A stretch of DNA of 64,000 bases from NCBI GenBank assembly GCA_949130485.1, contig OX422196.1:525001-589000 (forward strand), in the 5' to 3' direction. Positions 33,470 through 53,400 of the stretch are shown here, piece by piece. The position numbers were made by a program, and so were the translations under genes. How positions within the stretch are numbered: position 1 is the first letter of the stretch; each line of letters begins with the position of its first letter. The DNA is from Agelas oroides. Lineage: Eukaryota > Porifera > Demospongiae > Agelasida > Agelasidae. The notes beneath the pieces were generated by a model, which saw only the letters and a program-made list of their open reading frames with translations, was not told the origin of the DNA and did no database searches.

Positions 33470-34575
33470 CTACACATTTAATCTAGGTTCATCAGTGTTT
33501 GATTCTAATACTCCTTTCTGGTTCACACTGGCCCATGACATTCCCTGTGTGGTAAAGGATTTTGCAATTTCACCCGTTTTACTGATCATGATCATTCCTC
33601 CTCGACCACCAACACGCCTCCACATGTACTCCAAGGAATCTTCCAAAGCCTTCTGTGGAGTGCCGTCACCTCTCTGTAACTGGGAAAGGGACCTCCATGC
33701 CAGTACCACCTTGGCAATGGACTCCCCATGGCCAGTGCAGGAGACCCCGCCCACTTCATTATCACAGTATGCACCACAACCCACAATAGGAGAGTCTCCA
33801 ACTCGACCCACACGCTTCAGCGAGATACCTCCGGTGGAAGTGGCAGCAGCTAAGTTCCCTTGTTGGTCTATGGCCACTGCACCCACCGTGTCATGTCCCA
33901 TATCTGGGGTTGGCTGCTTTTGATCGTCACTTGGCATGGTGGGATGGGAGTGACCTGCACTTGGCAACATTCTGGTGGCACCATTGCCAGCTGCAGTAGA
34001 GCCTTTTGGTTGGTTTGGATCATTATAAATCTTATTGACCACACTGCCATACTTGTGAAACTCCTCCCATTTTTGCTTTGCATGCTTGCCAACAAGCTTA
34101 GAAGGCTCAAGCTCAGGCACACCCATCTCTCTTGCAAACTTGTTTGCACCACTGCCACTTAGCATGATGTGGTCTGTCTTCTCCATCACCATCCTTGCAA
34201 GGGAGACTGGATTGGAAATGTTCTGTACAGCTGCAACTGCACCACAGTTCAGTGTAGCTCCATCCATGATGATTGCATCCATTTCGATTTCTCCGGCAAT
34301 ATTTAGAGCAGAGCCATGGCCTGCATTAAATGTTGGATCATCCTCTAAATGTCTCACAGCTATTTCAACTGCAAGGGTGAAGATAATAGCAAATCAGTAA
34401 TTTACAGTGAAGCAAACGTCATTTATGACACTGACCCACCAGCATCCAGAGCAGACTTTCCCTCCAAAAGTACTCTGTGAGCTTCCAACGCTGCCGTCTC
34501 GCATCCCCTCACGCTGGGCTCCACTAGGCTACGAGGAATGGTATAAGAGCCTCCATGAACTATAACTGCTGCCAT
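33470..34575 (-). CDS. ASRGL1: ASRGL1-like isoaspartyl peptidase / L-asparaginase
   Basis: N-terminal nucleophile hydrolase that removes isoaspartyl dipeptides and hydrolyses asparagine after self-cleavage. Two exons (minus): 34575-34440 and 34368-33470, 344 aa. The start MAAVIVHGGSYTIP matches the family N-terminus. NAGHGSALN and the autoprocessing site GHDTVGAVAID are intact, with the catalytic Thr near residue 206. GGISLKRVGRVGDSPIVGCG and STTGHGES-like SCTGHGESIAKV follow, as expected. The linker before the catalytic Thr (Asn/Pro/Gly/Ser-rich, about 35-40 residues longer than in human ASRGL1) is the only oddity; it is the segment normally disordered in the precursor. Confidence 0.93.
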
Positions 34576-34635
34576 ATTGCCGCTCCGTGAGCACGAGACT
34601 TGACCCGCCCCCTGAGCTAAGGCATAGATAAACAG

Positions 34636-35777
34636 TAGAGTAAGCGATCAGTACTCGGACACCACCATTGATCGGACACTCGTACACGGAGAAATAAGCC
34701 ACGCAGATAATTGGTTATACCACGGAAACGAAGGCTGGGTCCACTGAATCTGACAACTGAAAAATGGAGCTCGAGCGTCAATTCCCGCTTGCGCAGAAGT
34801 GATTTATTGTAACGGTCCGAAACATTCGATAATCGGCTACGAGTTATGTATTTTCGGACGTCGTTTCCTGTTCCTTCTCTGAAGCATCTTTCGGCAAGAT
34901 TTTTGCACCACCGGGGAGCTACAAGACCCTGCTGCTGCACGCCCGATAATTGTCACCATAGCTGCCTTGGGTGCTGAAGGGTGTCGCTGAAATTTTGAGG
35001 GGTCGCTACCTCAATGATCGGACAGTAAATTTTCGTAGTTTTTCGCTGTGGACACCCCAAGCTACACATTAGGCTTACGATACCGGTATCATTGGGATGT
35101 ACAGGTCCTCGCCAATGTAATAGTACAAGTCTTGTTTTTATACGTTGCGTGGTTCCTGAGCTACAGCTGTTTTTCCTGCTTTTATGCGGGCCTAGTTCAC
35201 GGAAACACGGTGCTACCACTTTCTGAAATGCATGAATCAAGAACAATTGTATCTCGAGAACCATGCAACCTATAAAAACGTGACTTGTACCGTTACGTTG
35301 GTGAGGACCTGCACATTCAAATAAAACCAAAATCGTAGGTCTAATGTGTAGCTTGGGGTGTCCACAGCGAAAAACTACGAAAATTTACTGTCCGATCATT
35401 GAGGTAGCGACCCCTCAACATTTCAGCGACACCCTTCAGTACCCAAGGCAGCTATGGTGACAATTATCGGGCGTGCAGCAGCAGTGTCTTGTAGCTCCCC
35501 GGTGGTGCAAAAATCTTGCCGAAAGATGCTTCAGAGAAGGAACAGGAAACGACGTCCGAAAATACATAACTCGTAGCCGATTATCGAATGTTTCGGACTG
35601 TTACAATAAATCACTTCTGCGCAAGTGGGAATTGACGCTCGAGCTCCATTTTTCAGTTGTCAGATTCAGTGGACCCAGCCTTCGTTTCCGTGGTATAACC
35701 AATTATCTGCGTGGCTTATTTCTCCGTGTACGAGTGTCCGATTATCGGTGGTGTCCGAGTACCGATCGCTTACTCTA
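34636..35777. mobile_element. long inverted-repeat (foldback) element
   Basis: Two arms of about 550 bp face each other around a centre near 35206, with almost no unique loop. The outer 420 bp or so of each arm are nearly identical (ends TAGAGTAAGCGATC and GATCGCTTACTCTA); the inner 130 bp are clearly more diverged. Matching ORFs on opposite strands (about 105 codons, beginning MQQQ.LVAPRWCKNLAERC) are the same sequence read from each arm and match no family I recognise. No target-site duplication is obvious. A transcript would form a very long hairpin. Confidence 0.88.
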
Positions 35778-36159
35778 TGCATGGCTCGGCATGGCTAAGG
35801 GAACATGTCGGCCCCGCGATCGCGCGAGACCACTGCAGTACTGCACGCCGTTCCACGACCCAGTACGTGCGGTGCTTGTTTGTAATTTGTTGAGCACGGA
35901 AAAGCACCCCGCAATTTAGCAAATTTATGTCTAATGCGATATCAGCGGTCTAAAGTATGTGGACCAGGGGGGGACCAATTTGCCTCTAGCGACTATTTTT
36001 GGCCCCCCGGGTAACAATTTAGTCCCGGGGTTATCGAACATGCCGGTGCGTGCTACTTTGCTATCCAGAGGACTAATCAGACTTTTCACGAGTTACAGAA
36101 GTGCGCGCATCATCTCACTGCCTTGGAATCCCCCATTCTCAAAATTCGAAGCTGCCGCC
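35778..36159. other. upstream region of the MACROD-like gene
   Basis: About 380 bp between the foldback element and the start codon. It has GC-rich blocks, including CGCGATCGCGCG near 35817, and a small inverted pair (GGGACCAATTT / AATTTAGTCCC). It presumably holds the promoter. Confidence 0.5.
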
Positions 36160-38633
36160 ATGTCTGGTTCTGCCTCCTCTGGTGACAGTGTGGACGATTC
36201 GAACCCCAGTGCGTCACTGCAGGCAGGAAAGAAGGCAACTCAGACGGGAACTGGATGGAAGCCTTCTCTACTACGATTTTTTTCACAACCCGCAGAAGGA
36301 AAACCCAAAAGAAGTACGTGCCTAAATGAAAAACGACTTCACCCACTTTAAGTCCATAATTTTGTACTGATTGAAAATCTAAAATTGCAATTTCAGATCG
36401 TGAGTTTTATGAGAATCTGTCACTCGACTCCAAGAGAGCACTTTACCGCTGTGGCTCCAAATACCTGACACTTGACAAAATACTAACATGGGAGGAGTTC
36501 CAGAATGGGAGTGAGTGCACTTAGCATGCTGCTGGCCTACCCCCTTTTTATTTATTGGCACTGATCAATCTCGTCTTTTTATTTATCATCTATTCTCTTG
36601 TCAAAATTTCCAGAGCCCTGCCCCCACTTTAAGGATCCCGCACGTTATTCTTTTGCTCCCACCCTGAACCAAAAGGTGTCTTTGTGGCAGGGAGATATTA
36701 CTCGACTGGAGATTGGTGCCATTGTAAATGCTGCCAACTCCTCGTTGCTAGGAGGGGGAGGGGTGGATGGTGCTATCCACAAGGCGGCTGGGTCTTCACT
36801 GCGAGATGAATGTGCTACACTAGGAGGATGCAATACTGGGGATACAAAGTTAACCTCCGGTTGAGTGGAAAATGCACAATGTATTTTTAGCATAATTATA
36901 TATTTTAACTTTTATTTGCCTTCTTCAGGTCACAGGCTCCCAGCCAAGTGTAAGTGGTTGTTTAGTAACTGTTGTTACTTTGGTTTGCCTTCACAAGACA
37001 GAAACTGAATGTAGTACATGGAGATAATGAATTTACAAACTTTGTAAATATGTATTCTAAGTTGGCATTTCTACATGATCTAGACATCCTACATACGGTT
37101 GGTCCCATGGATGGTAATGAGCAGAAGCTAAGGAATTGTTACACCCGCTGTCTGCAACTAACACTGGAGAATGGGATCCGATCTTTGGTGCGTAGGTTAC
37201 TCATTTCATTTATGCAATTATAATGAGCACTTGATTGTAATTGCAGGCATTTTGCTGTATTGCAACAGGTGTTTATGGTAAGTCAGGTACTTTATATGGT
37301 AACTATTGCTAGTAGCATGCATGCAGAAATGAGCAAACGTATGTGGTACTTCTATTCTTATGGTATATGGTTGTCCCTTTCACAGGCTATCCTAACAAAG
37401 ATGCTGCCCACGTTGCACTGGAGACTGTACGAAAATGGCTGGAAATTAATGCTGATAAGGTGTCCATAACCGTGTGTACTGAAATACAGAGGAGTAGTTT
37501 TGTACAAGACATTGTGTTTAGCCTTGTGCCTTGTCGGGCTTGTTTCCTGGTCTTATTGCCTTCAGTGTTTTGACTGCTTGCAGTATTTCAAGAAAACTCC
37601 ATGTTGTATGCAAAAAGTGGAGGTAGTGAAGGCCCTAGGCCATTATTTGTTGCTTTATAGTTTCCACTGTGAAACTCACCTAGCTGGTTAGTTGAGGCTA
37701 TTGCACATCATTTACAGGTGGATCGAGTGATTTTCTGTGTGTTTCTGAACATTGACTACAAGATCTATCAACAACTTCTCTGCTATTACTTCCCTCCTGA
37801 GAACCCTGGTGAAAGTGCAGGTACTTCCCATATAGACCAGGAGTCAGGAGTGGAGTGTTGTGTATTGATGTACATGCTTATATTGTATAGGTGGTGGCAG
37901 CCCCTCCCCTCAAAATGGTGGTGAACAGGGCAGTGATAAGGAGGGTGTGCCCACACCAGAACACAGTGCCTCGGAACCTGGTATGAGTGCATGAGTCTTG
38001 ATTGCCAACTGCACCTCAGCCTATAAACGATGGTATATTTTTGCAGCCTCTTCAATTTTAAGCAAATCTCAGCCTGGTACAAGTGAAAGCCAACACAGGC
38101 AGCAGCAGCAGCTAGAGGTGAAACCAACACCACAAGCGGCCACAGATGAAACACCATTGGAAGACAAAAAGGCAATTGCTAAAGAAATGTCACAGAAGCA
38201 GGAGGAAATTGCTGAAGAAATGTCACAGGAACACAAGGAGGAAATTGCTGAAGAAATGTCACAGGAACACAAGGAGGAAATTGCTGAAGAAATGTCACAG
38301 GAACACAAGGAGGAAATTGCTGAAGAAATGTCACAGGAACACAAGGAGGAAATTGCTGAAGAAATGTCACAGGAACACAAGGAGGAAATTGCTGAAGAAA
38401 TGTCACAGGAACACAAGGAGGAAATTGCTGAAGAAATGTCACAGGACAAAAACCAGGTAGCTGTAGGGCAAGATGGACAAAAAGAGACAACCAAGTCTGC
38501 ACAGACGTTTGAGGAACAGGAAAAGATGGACACAGAGCCTTCCAAGGAGCAGCCTATAGAACAAATGACTGAAGAGCAGATACAAGAAAAAAAACAGGAG
38601 CAAACCAAGAGGCCTAAAATTTCTACTGTCTAA
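36160..38633 (+). CDS. MACROD2: MACROD-type mono-ADP-ribosylhydrolase with repeat tail
   Basis: Macrodomain enzyme that removes ADP-ribose from proteins and deacetylates O-acetyl-ADP-ribose. 507 aa from ten exons: 36160-36313, 36397-36510, 36614-36859, 36929-36949, 37084-37187, 37247-37277, 37386-37459, 37718-37820, 37891-37980 and 38047-38633; the phase sum is exact. Motifs: [72 protein letters not shown] and [16 protein letters not shown], all as in vertebrate MACROD1/2. The ATG sits in a strong Kozak context (GCCGCCATGT). The long acidic tail favours MACROD2 over MACROD1, but the two vertebrate genes may not be resolvable here. The tail includes a 12-residue repeat. Confidence 0.9.
38170..38453 (+). 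repeat. coding minisatellite, 36 bp (12 aa [12 protein letters not shown])
   Basis: Eight in-frame units in the last MACROD exon; six are identical in DNA as well as protein, and the first and last are diverged. The unit is strongly acidic and amphipathic, with a predicted helical or coiled-coil character. Confidence 0.96.
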
Positions 38634-38797
38634 CTACTCCATATTATATTTTGTCTCAAGGAGTTTTTTTTTCAGCATGTATATCCATGCTTGCTCAACC
38701 AACTTCGTTCATACAATCGTGCACTATGCATGCATATGCAGTATGTGCAGCCATGCATGCAGTTTAGTGCTGAACTTAGTACAAAGATTTGGATATG

Positions 38798-39298
38798 TAG
38801 GGTGTCCAACCTGAAATATGAAAGTGTGCGCATTGGTTCCAAAACAGTGGTTTTCATAAGAGTCAACCCAGGTAAGAAAGAAACCACAAACGGATTGGGT
38901 TCGCATGTCATTTCTTTTGGGATCGGTGGACCTTTCCGGAAGTGGTAAATTCCGAAAAATGGCACGTGACCAAAAATTTAAGTTCGCCGTAACCGGTAAA
39001 ATTATTTCGTTCCTAGACCACTGATCACTGCCAGCGAGGCTACTTTAAACATGGCAGTGAGTTATACATTTGGTCTGTGAGGGTAAGTTTTTTGGGAGAT
39101 AACTAGGCCCATGGCTTGATATTGGTCACGTACCATTTTGCGGGACTTACCACTTCCGGAAAAGTGCACTGTTTCCGAACAAAATTGACATTCGAACCCG
39201 ATCCTTCTGTGGTTTCTTTCTTACCTGGGTTAGCTCTTATAAAAACCACTGTTTTGGAATCAATGCGCACACTTTCGTATTTCAGGTTGGATACCCTA
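38798..39298. mobile_element. 501-bp MITE with terminal inverted repeats and 7-bp target duplication
   Basis: Termini TAGGGTGTCCAACCTG and CAGGTTGGATACCCTA extend as arms of about 185 bp on each side of an unrelated core of about 130 bp. The direct repeat GGATATG flanks it exactly (38791-38797 and 39299-39305). No transposase ORF. It ends 48 bp from the GINS1 stop codon, so it lies in the GINS1 3' region. Confidence 0.92.
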
Positions 39299-39346
39299 GG
39301 ATATGGAGAAATATAAATATACTGCATATCATTTACTGCACATCAT

Positions 39347-39928
39347 TCATTGCACGTGCTCCAGGATGCCTTGCTTGATGAGGTGCTCACATTGAGACCT
39401 GGAGAGGTAGTGTTGGCTGTTCTTTTTCAGCTGGATAATTGTCCCATCTTCAGTCTCAAATTCCCCGTAGTCCACAAGACACCTCACCTCAATATAGAGG
39501 CTCTTTGGAGGGTGCATGTACTGGGTTAAGTCTAGACCCGAGTCCCCAATGGACCGCATGTAGGTGGCAAGGGAGCGGTTGTAGCGGTTAGACCACTGGA
39601 CCTCTTGCTCACACAAACTCAGTTTAAATTCTGGAGGAAGCACGCTGCCCACCTCCCACCTGTAGTCTCGTATCTGCATCATCCTGCTAAAAACGTACGC
39701 CAGGAGACACCTCTGGTTGCGCTCCAGGCAACCGTGTCTCAGCTGGATGCCGGAGAACAATCCCTGCTCGCCGCCCGTTGTGGCGCGCACTTCCAGCTGG
39801 TTCTGTTCGAACAACGTCCGCATCTCTTCAATTACCTGCCTAATACCATCCTCATTGTATGGAGGCAGTGTACCCTCTTTACTTCGCTTCAATTCGCGAA
39901 GAAGCTCCAAGGCTTTCTCTCCGAACAT
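39347..39928 (-). CDS. GINS1: GINS1 (PSF1), replicative helicase subunit
   Basis: Subunit of the GINS tetramer in the CMG (Cdc45-MCM-GINS) replicative helicase. Intronless, 193 aa (human 196). The start [15 protein letters not shown] matches the human N-terminus, so the ATG at 39928 was chosen over upstream in-frame codons. Conserved blocks: [56 protein letters not shown] and [18 protein letters not shown]. Full length, no defect seen. The gene lies head-to-head with the 5' region of the PP2A gene. Confidence 0.96.
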   Translation of the reverse strand: MFGEKALELLRELKRSKEGTLPPYNEDGIRQVIEEMRTLFEQNQLEVRATTGGEQGLFSGIQLRHGCLERNQRCLLAYVFSRMMQIRDYRWEVGSVLPPEFKLSLCEQEVQWSNRYNRSLATYMRSIGDSGLDLTQYMHPPKSLYIEVRCLVDYGEFETEDGTIIQLKKNSQHYLSRSQCEHLIKQGILEHVQ

Positions 39929-40738
39929 TTTTCGCTGCAGACGCAGGGTCACTGCGTGCGCGTTAACTAGAGTAACAAACTGATTCAAGTTGTGTAGGCG
40001 TGTCACGTCGTTGACCCATGGCGACTTCGAAGGATGTGAATTGTTCGCAGCTAAAGTAATTCGCGCTTACTGCCCGACAGAGAGAACTGGACGGCACTGG
40101 AGGTGGATACTTGTGAGAGACGAGGAAGGACTGGGCGGATATTTTAGGACAAGTTTGCCTGCATCTTCGTTCTGGCAACACCATCTCTGATTAGCGCGTC
40201 TCTGGTTATTATTGCCAACGAAGATAATCTCTTTCTGCTCAACGGAACAGTTCAGTAAATAACTTACATCTGGTTGCACACACTAGTGGACGGTGGTCAT
40301 GGAAGTTAATAGTGAGGTTCGTGTTGGGAGCTAATAGTTCTTTGTGGGCTGTAATTTGTGTATGATTTACTACAAAACACCGTTTATTAGGCCATATGTA
40401 AGCATGATTCACAGCTACCAAACCTCGTGCACCACCCCTTCTAGTCTGGCTAGCCACAGGGTAGTGACACTAGGCCCCTTCAAACGAATCTGATTTGTTT
40501 GTTTGTTGTTTGTGAGGTCGAGAATTTGCAAAATTGAACTTTCTTTTTTGTGGGTAGTTCCCACACATTAAGCTTTGCAAAGTGTATGATCTGGTTTCAT
40601 TGGTCAGAAGGAGTATTCTGTAGCACTTCCTCCACCCATAATGGATTGAGGGGGAAGGGTATGTTACGTAAGGAAGGAAGGGAGGAAGTCTGAGAATAGT
40701 TTTGCTGACTGTTGTCTAACTGCACATTTCTCCGACAG
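39929..40738. promoter_or_regulatory. GINS1 upstream region; unresolved 5' exon of PP2A B56
   Basis: Divergent interval. A plus-strand ATG at 40018 (MATSKD…) is the best candidate for the missing first coding exon. Its obvious donor (CTAAA/GTAATT) is out of phase with the exon at 40739, whereas a weak GTGAAT donor after GAT at 40035 would be in phase. No other convincing start was found. Confidence 0.4.
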
Positions 40739-47926
<7,188 letters not shown>

Positions 47927-48823
47927 GAGGCCATCCCGTCCAAGGATGCTGGTGGCTTGTAATATCTGTATATTAATATGTTTTTAGTACATTTTCAGCC
48001 CCTGTATTGCCCCGTGGGGAAAATCTATTTATGGGTGTACTACTGTCAGCACTGTATTCATGCACTGTATATTGTGAGTTTTATTGTACAATAAAGTTTA
48101 TGCACACCCCTTTGAGACGGACACGATGTCTGCGTGCTTCAGTGCAGCTAGCTGAGATGGACATGATGTCTGTGTGCTACACTGAGCTAGTCTAGCAAGC
48201 TCACGTGCATGTCTAATAGCTCATAAGTTAAACCTGCAGACCTACTCACGTAGTTGTGCAAAAGAGCAACCGGTATTTGCTTACTACATGTATATGCAGC
48301 CAGAGCTGCATATGGGGTGTCCCTGCAGCCCATTGGTTGACATCACGATGACGTAACGTTACTATGCATACCGGAAAACCGCAAGAAAGCAAGCCGAAGG
48401 AAGCTATCCCCGCAAGAAGCTACGTAGCTGAGCCAGCTACAGATTGCTAGAGTAGCCACTGTTTCCATTATTTTTGCTCTCGAGGAGACAAAGGAGAGCT
48501 CCTACCGGCGATTGTGAGCTGTGTGGAGCCTCAAACAGACTGTGTTGCCGTCCAAAGGGCATTGCGTAAGTGTGGAAGTTTGTCTGGCGTGCAAATTTTG
48601 TTTGCCTGCATTTGATTGCTAGTGACAGTGGGATCTCCAAAAAAGGTGTCTCATTCAGCTCGCTAGATCTGCACAGTGGCCCTGGATAAGCTCATTCTAG
48701 TTCAGATGATCCCTTTCGCGTATTTTTGGCTACGAGACAAAGTTTTAGACAATTGCCTTCTCAGGCGTGATTGTTGCTAGAGGCTGCCCGATTCAAAGGC
48801 AGCTTCCTACCTAGCCTCCCCTA
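47927..48823. other. PP2A B56 3' UTR and TRERF1-like 5' region
   Basis: Contains AATAAA at 48090-48095, a short diverged tandem duplication (ATGTCTGCGTGCTTCAGTG type, 48117-48197) and the upstream region of the next gene. No additional ORF or RNA gene was recognised. Confidence 0.65.
48090..48095 (+). terminator. polyadenylation signal AATAAA of PP2A B56
   Basis: Canonical hexamer 164 nt after the B56 stop codon, with a GT-containing region downstream. Confidence 0.7.
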
Positions 48824-50382
48824 ATGGAGCCCAAGAACAGTTTTACGTCCTATTTCGCTCCTATTTTCCACCTGCAGCCTGTTTGTTTTTGCAAACCTGC
48901 TGAGAGACATTCGTTTGGAATCCAGGAAAAGGCACCGCGTGGGATGCTATTAGCCATGGCGCGACGTCAAGCCAAGATGGGCATCGCTCCAAGCCAATTC
49001 GAGCTCCAGAGTAGCCCGCCTTCTGGAGGCAGCAGCAACAGTGGTATCAAGGAGGAGACAGCGGGTGGACTCAAAGGGCAAAAGAGTTCAGCTGAGCTCG
49101 AGCAGGCTAGCAGAAATTTTCCTGAACACGATCCGCAGTCTCCAGCAGCTGGGGGAGCAGAAAGGAAGGAGTTAACTGGAGAGGGAGCCCCGCAGAGGAG
49201 TGCAGGCGGTGAGATGGCTTTTGCAGCTGTGGAGGGGATGAGGCGTGTGGGGGTGGCTGCTGTGCAAGGTGAGTGGTTCTTACTGCACAACCCACATGTG
49301 CATGTGATGAGATTCATGGCTGGCACCAGAAAATCATTGCACCTCATATGGTTCCCTGCACTCGAAAGTGGCTGCATTTGTTGATCTCAGTTCTTTTCCC
49401 AATTGCACATTTTGGAGTTCCTAATATCTAATTATATAGCTCTTTGCAGCACTAGCTTGTAGAGGGGTGGAGCTTGATAGTTTGCAGCTTGGAGTGATTT
49501 GCTGCCTATCCCCTCCACCAATTCCCAGGTGCATGTGCATACACTAATCTCAGCCTTGTGGAGGGAAATTGGGGGTGATCAAGCCTAGATATGTGAGAAG
49601 CTTTATCGAACTTCAAGTTAGATATTTGAGAGTCTCATACCTTAGCTAGTTGCTGTTCTATAAAAGGAAAGCCTCTTGTGTGGTGTACTTGACGTTTTTT
49701 GTGCACACATGGCTATGTGTGTTTATGTCGACCTCCTGCACTGTGGAACTACTCACACGCACACTTAATGGATGTGGATTATCACTCATTGATAAGTTCT
49801 GAGCTTCTGATTCTGAAAGAGAAGCATTGCAAGGCTGTGTGTATCAGGCATTTTTCACAATTTGAAGCATTGACAAGGCCAAAGTAGCCAAATAGTTATG
49901 CCCAGAGAGGTGCTAATCACTCAAGCTTGCTTGGAGGAGCTAATGAGCATGTTTTGCCTGACAATCAGGCTGGTGTAAGCAGCTGGCTCAGTCGTGGTTT
50001 ATCCCCCTTTCTCCTTGCCCCCCACCTCTCTCTTTCTCCTCTCTCTTTTCTCTATTTTGTCCTCTCCTCTCTCTCTCTCTCTCTCCTCAGGAGGAAGCAA
50101 AAGCGAGACGGTGCAGAACACGAGTGAAGAAGGTACAAGCATTACAGTTTTGTGTTTGTGGTGTGTGACATGGGGCTTCTCTGGGGAGTATGTTTTTGTG
50201 TTGAAACTACTTATAGCCTCCCGAGTTTGTAGCAAAGGGGGCTTTATTTATGAAAGTAAAAATGTCCTGTTCATAACAATTTGAGGAATGATTATTGGTA
50301 TGTGCATGTGTGTGCATGTGTGTGCATGTGTGCTGTATGTGTGCATATAGTGTGTATATGCGTTTGCATGTATAAGTGTGCA

Positions 50383-50415
<33 letters not shown>

Positions 50416-53400
50416 TGCGTGTGTGTGTATGTATGTGTGTGCATGCGTGCTTGTGTGCATGTGCAAATGTGGGTTATGTGACCACTAAATTCTCAATCCT
50501 TTTGTGACCCTTGGGTGTGTGCCTCTGCTACCCAAGGGCTTCGTTTCTTAGTAAGGAATGTTACATCATCAATGTGGAGGGGTGCTTATGTGCAGAGAAG
50601 CATATAATTTAAATGCAACTATTTCAAATGCTTGTACTGGTCCCTATGGTTTGGTCAAATCTTAGCACTGTGTGTGTAGTTAAACTTGGACAAGATGTGG
50701 CTACTGTCTGTGTGTTTGCAAAGCAGGGATAAAAAGGTATAATGTTGGACAGCCAAAACACTGCTGCAAAGCACAAAGGCTTGTCCAATGATAGCCCCTT
50801 GTAACCATGGCGTTCTTAAAGCTGTTTCGTGGTGCACACACACACTAGTAGAGTACACATGTGATGTGCCACCTACAACCTTAGCGAATACCTGCATTAC
50901 CTTATTTGGAAGGGCTGTGTTTCTTTCAATTTTCCAAATGTGTTTTCATTTCTTTTGTGGTCTCACTGCTCCTTTCCTTCCTCCCCTCTCCCCCCTCCAC
51001 CAGTTCTCTTTAGGTGTCCCACCTGTCCTGAGGTGTTTCAAGTTCCAGAGCAACTGTAAGTGTCAACGGAGAGGGTGTGTAGGAGAGAGGAGGAAGAGAG
51101 GAGGGGAGGGGGAGAAAGAAGAGAGGAGGGGGAAGAGGGGGGGAGAGAAGAGGGGGGAGAAAGAAGAGAGGAGGGGGAAGAGGGGGGAAGAGAAGAGGGG
51201 GGAGAAAGAAGAGAGTGGGGGGGGGAAGAGGGGGGGAGGAAGAAGAGTGAGGAAGGAGGAGGAGGAGGAATCCTTTTCAGCTTTGTGTTGTTTTGGCTGG
51301 CAGGAATTTGGGAACCACTTTTAATACTCCAGTGCATTCCCATGCACAAATAGTTGGTCAACTTGTAGCAAAGTGATACTATGAGGGTTGAGGCATGCTC
51401 TATGTTGTGTGTAGTGGTGCGATTGCAGGTCTACTTGATCTTCACATGCCCCGAGACTCATGTACCATCAAGCTTGCAACAAGAGTGTTGAAAGCTGTTC
51501 CAAAGTGCGCTACACGGTGCTGCTTGTAGAGAGACAAGCCGTTGTATCTCACAGTTGGTAGCCCATTGCTGGCTACAGCTGCTCTCCACCGTTTTGGAAC
51601 AAAACTTGTCATCTAATGCACACATTTGTGGTGGGTAGATCTTTGGTTGTGTGCAGGCCACCAATGTTGCCTTTCCTACCCTCAACTGGTATTCTTTCTA
51701 CCAATGTGCAAGCAACCAGATACTAAATACACTATGCAGTTGGAGCCAGTATGCTCATTACAGAGGCTTTAATTCTGTAGCACGAACTTTTTAATTTGCT
51801 TCTTGTTGTATCATGGTCTATTTAGCCAGGCCAGTTTTCCTTGCTCGCAGAAGTTGGGAGCAGGGCGACCAACTTCTGTGGGTGAGGAAAACTGGTCTAG
51901 CATGATGGGCCACTTGTATCAGTAAGCGCATGCTGAATGCCTTAGACTCAACCCGATTTCTGATCTGAGATTAACTTTGTTCTGTATGTATGCAGCATGG
52001 CTAACACCTCCCGTCCAATTTCTCTCTTGCATGCAGAAATGAGCCCATGGGGACGCATACCAAGATTGCACCCACCAAGACGTTTGGCTGTGTTTGTGGA
52101 AAGTTCTTTGCAACATATCGAGGACTCTCCAAACACTGGGACTATGAGCCAGGGCACCGTCCTGCCAACCCCACTCGCAAGCAGACGTTTCACCCTGCAA
52201 CAAGCACCCCTCCTGCCCCACCCACCTCCCTCAGTGAACCCACGTCCCCCTTTGATCTGGATGCACCCCCTCTCCAGTCCCCTTCCTCCTCTCCCAGCTC
52301 TCCAGTTTACACAAAATCCTTGGGACGTAATCTGACCTACCATTCTATCATTCGCACACGTCAGAGCAGCAACGTGGATCAAAGTGGAGGGACGATCAAG
52401 ATCAAACGACCACGAGGAACCGGAGGCGTTGCCCCTAGTAACTCTCCTGCTGCCAAGATGGACAGCCCAGAGTCCAAAGACAGTTCTGAAGGAGCGAAGA
52501 AGGAGCAGCAAAAAAAGGAGGGGACAGCTGGTAGTAGGTTGCGAACAAGGTCACTCTCAGGCTCGGATAACACGCCTCCCCTGTCCATGAGGGGCACTCT
52601 TTCTAGTGCTGACCTTGTGCGCAGTCCCATGACCCGGTCAAGTTCGGCTGCCATGAAGACTGTTGAGTTTGTGTCCTTACCGAGCAGGAAAAAGCGGCGG
52701 CGACGGACCAGAACCGGTGAGCCCCAGCTGGAAGAGTCTCCTACCAGTGAAGAGCCCCCTACCAGTGAAGAGCCCCCTACCAGTGAAGAGTCTGTGACAC
52801 CTGCTAGCAGCAAGAAGGAGATGAAAATTGAAGAACCTCCTCCAGAGCCTAAGAAGGTGCAGGAGCCGGTCGCACCACCCCCTCAACCACAACAGCAGCA
52901 GCCCGTGAAGCGAAAGCGAGGGAGGCCTCCAAAGCACCGAAAAGATCCTCCTCCTCCAGTTACAATCACCTCCACCTCTTACAGCATTAGTAGCACCCCC
53001 AGCACAAGTGCAACATCTTCCCCACTTGCTATGTCCTCCCAGAAAACCACCGTGACGTCTACGACCACCTCCCTTGGGTCAATCACCTCACCTACTGTGG
53101 GTGGGGAGCCCCCCATGGAGGCAAGACCCCCGGTGCAGCCGATGGAGGAGAGCCCACTGCCCCCTACCAGCCTTGAAGGGAGCATGCCTCCTGAGAAGTC
53201 AGCCCTCAATCTTCCACTTTGGGAGTCGATTGGACACAAGAGTCAACCGGCGTCGTCATTGACAAAATCCGAGCACACCTCCTCCACCCAACTTCAGTCT
53301 CTGCTCTCTCAGCAACCAAGTTCGAAGTCACAAGCAGTCCCAGAGCTGCCTTCGGTTCATCCATCCATCATTCCCCCTGCTACCAGCAGTTGTGCCCCAG

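Noticed and set aside
34617..35919. Paired ORFs beginning MQQQ.LVAPRWCKNLAERC as a real gene
   Set aside because: They are the two arms of one inverted repeat read on opposite strands, lack recognisable domains and have no start context; kept only as part of the element.
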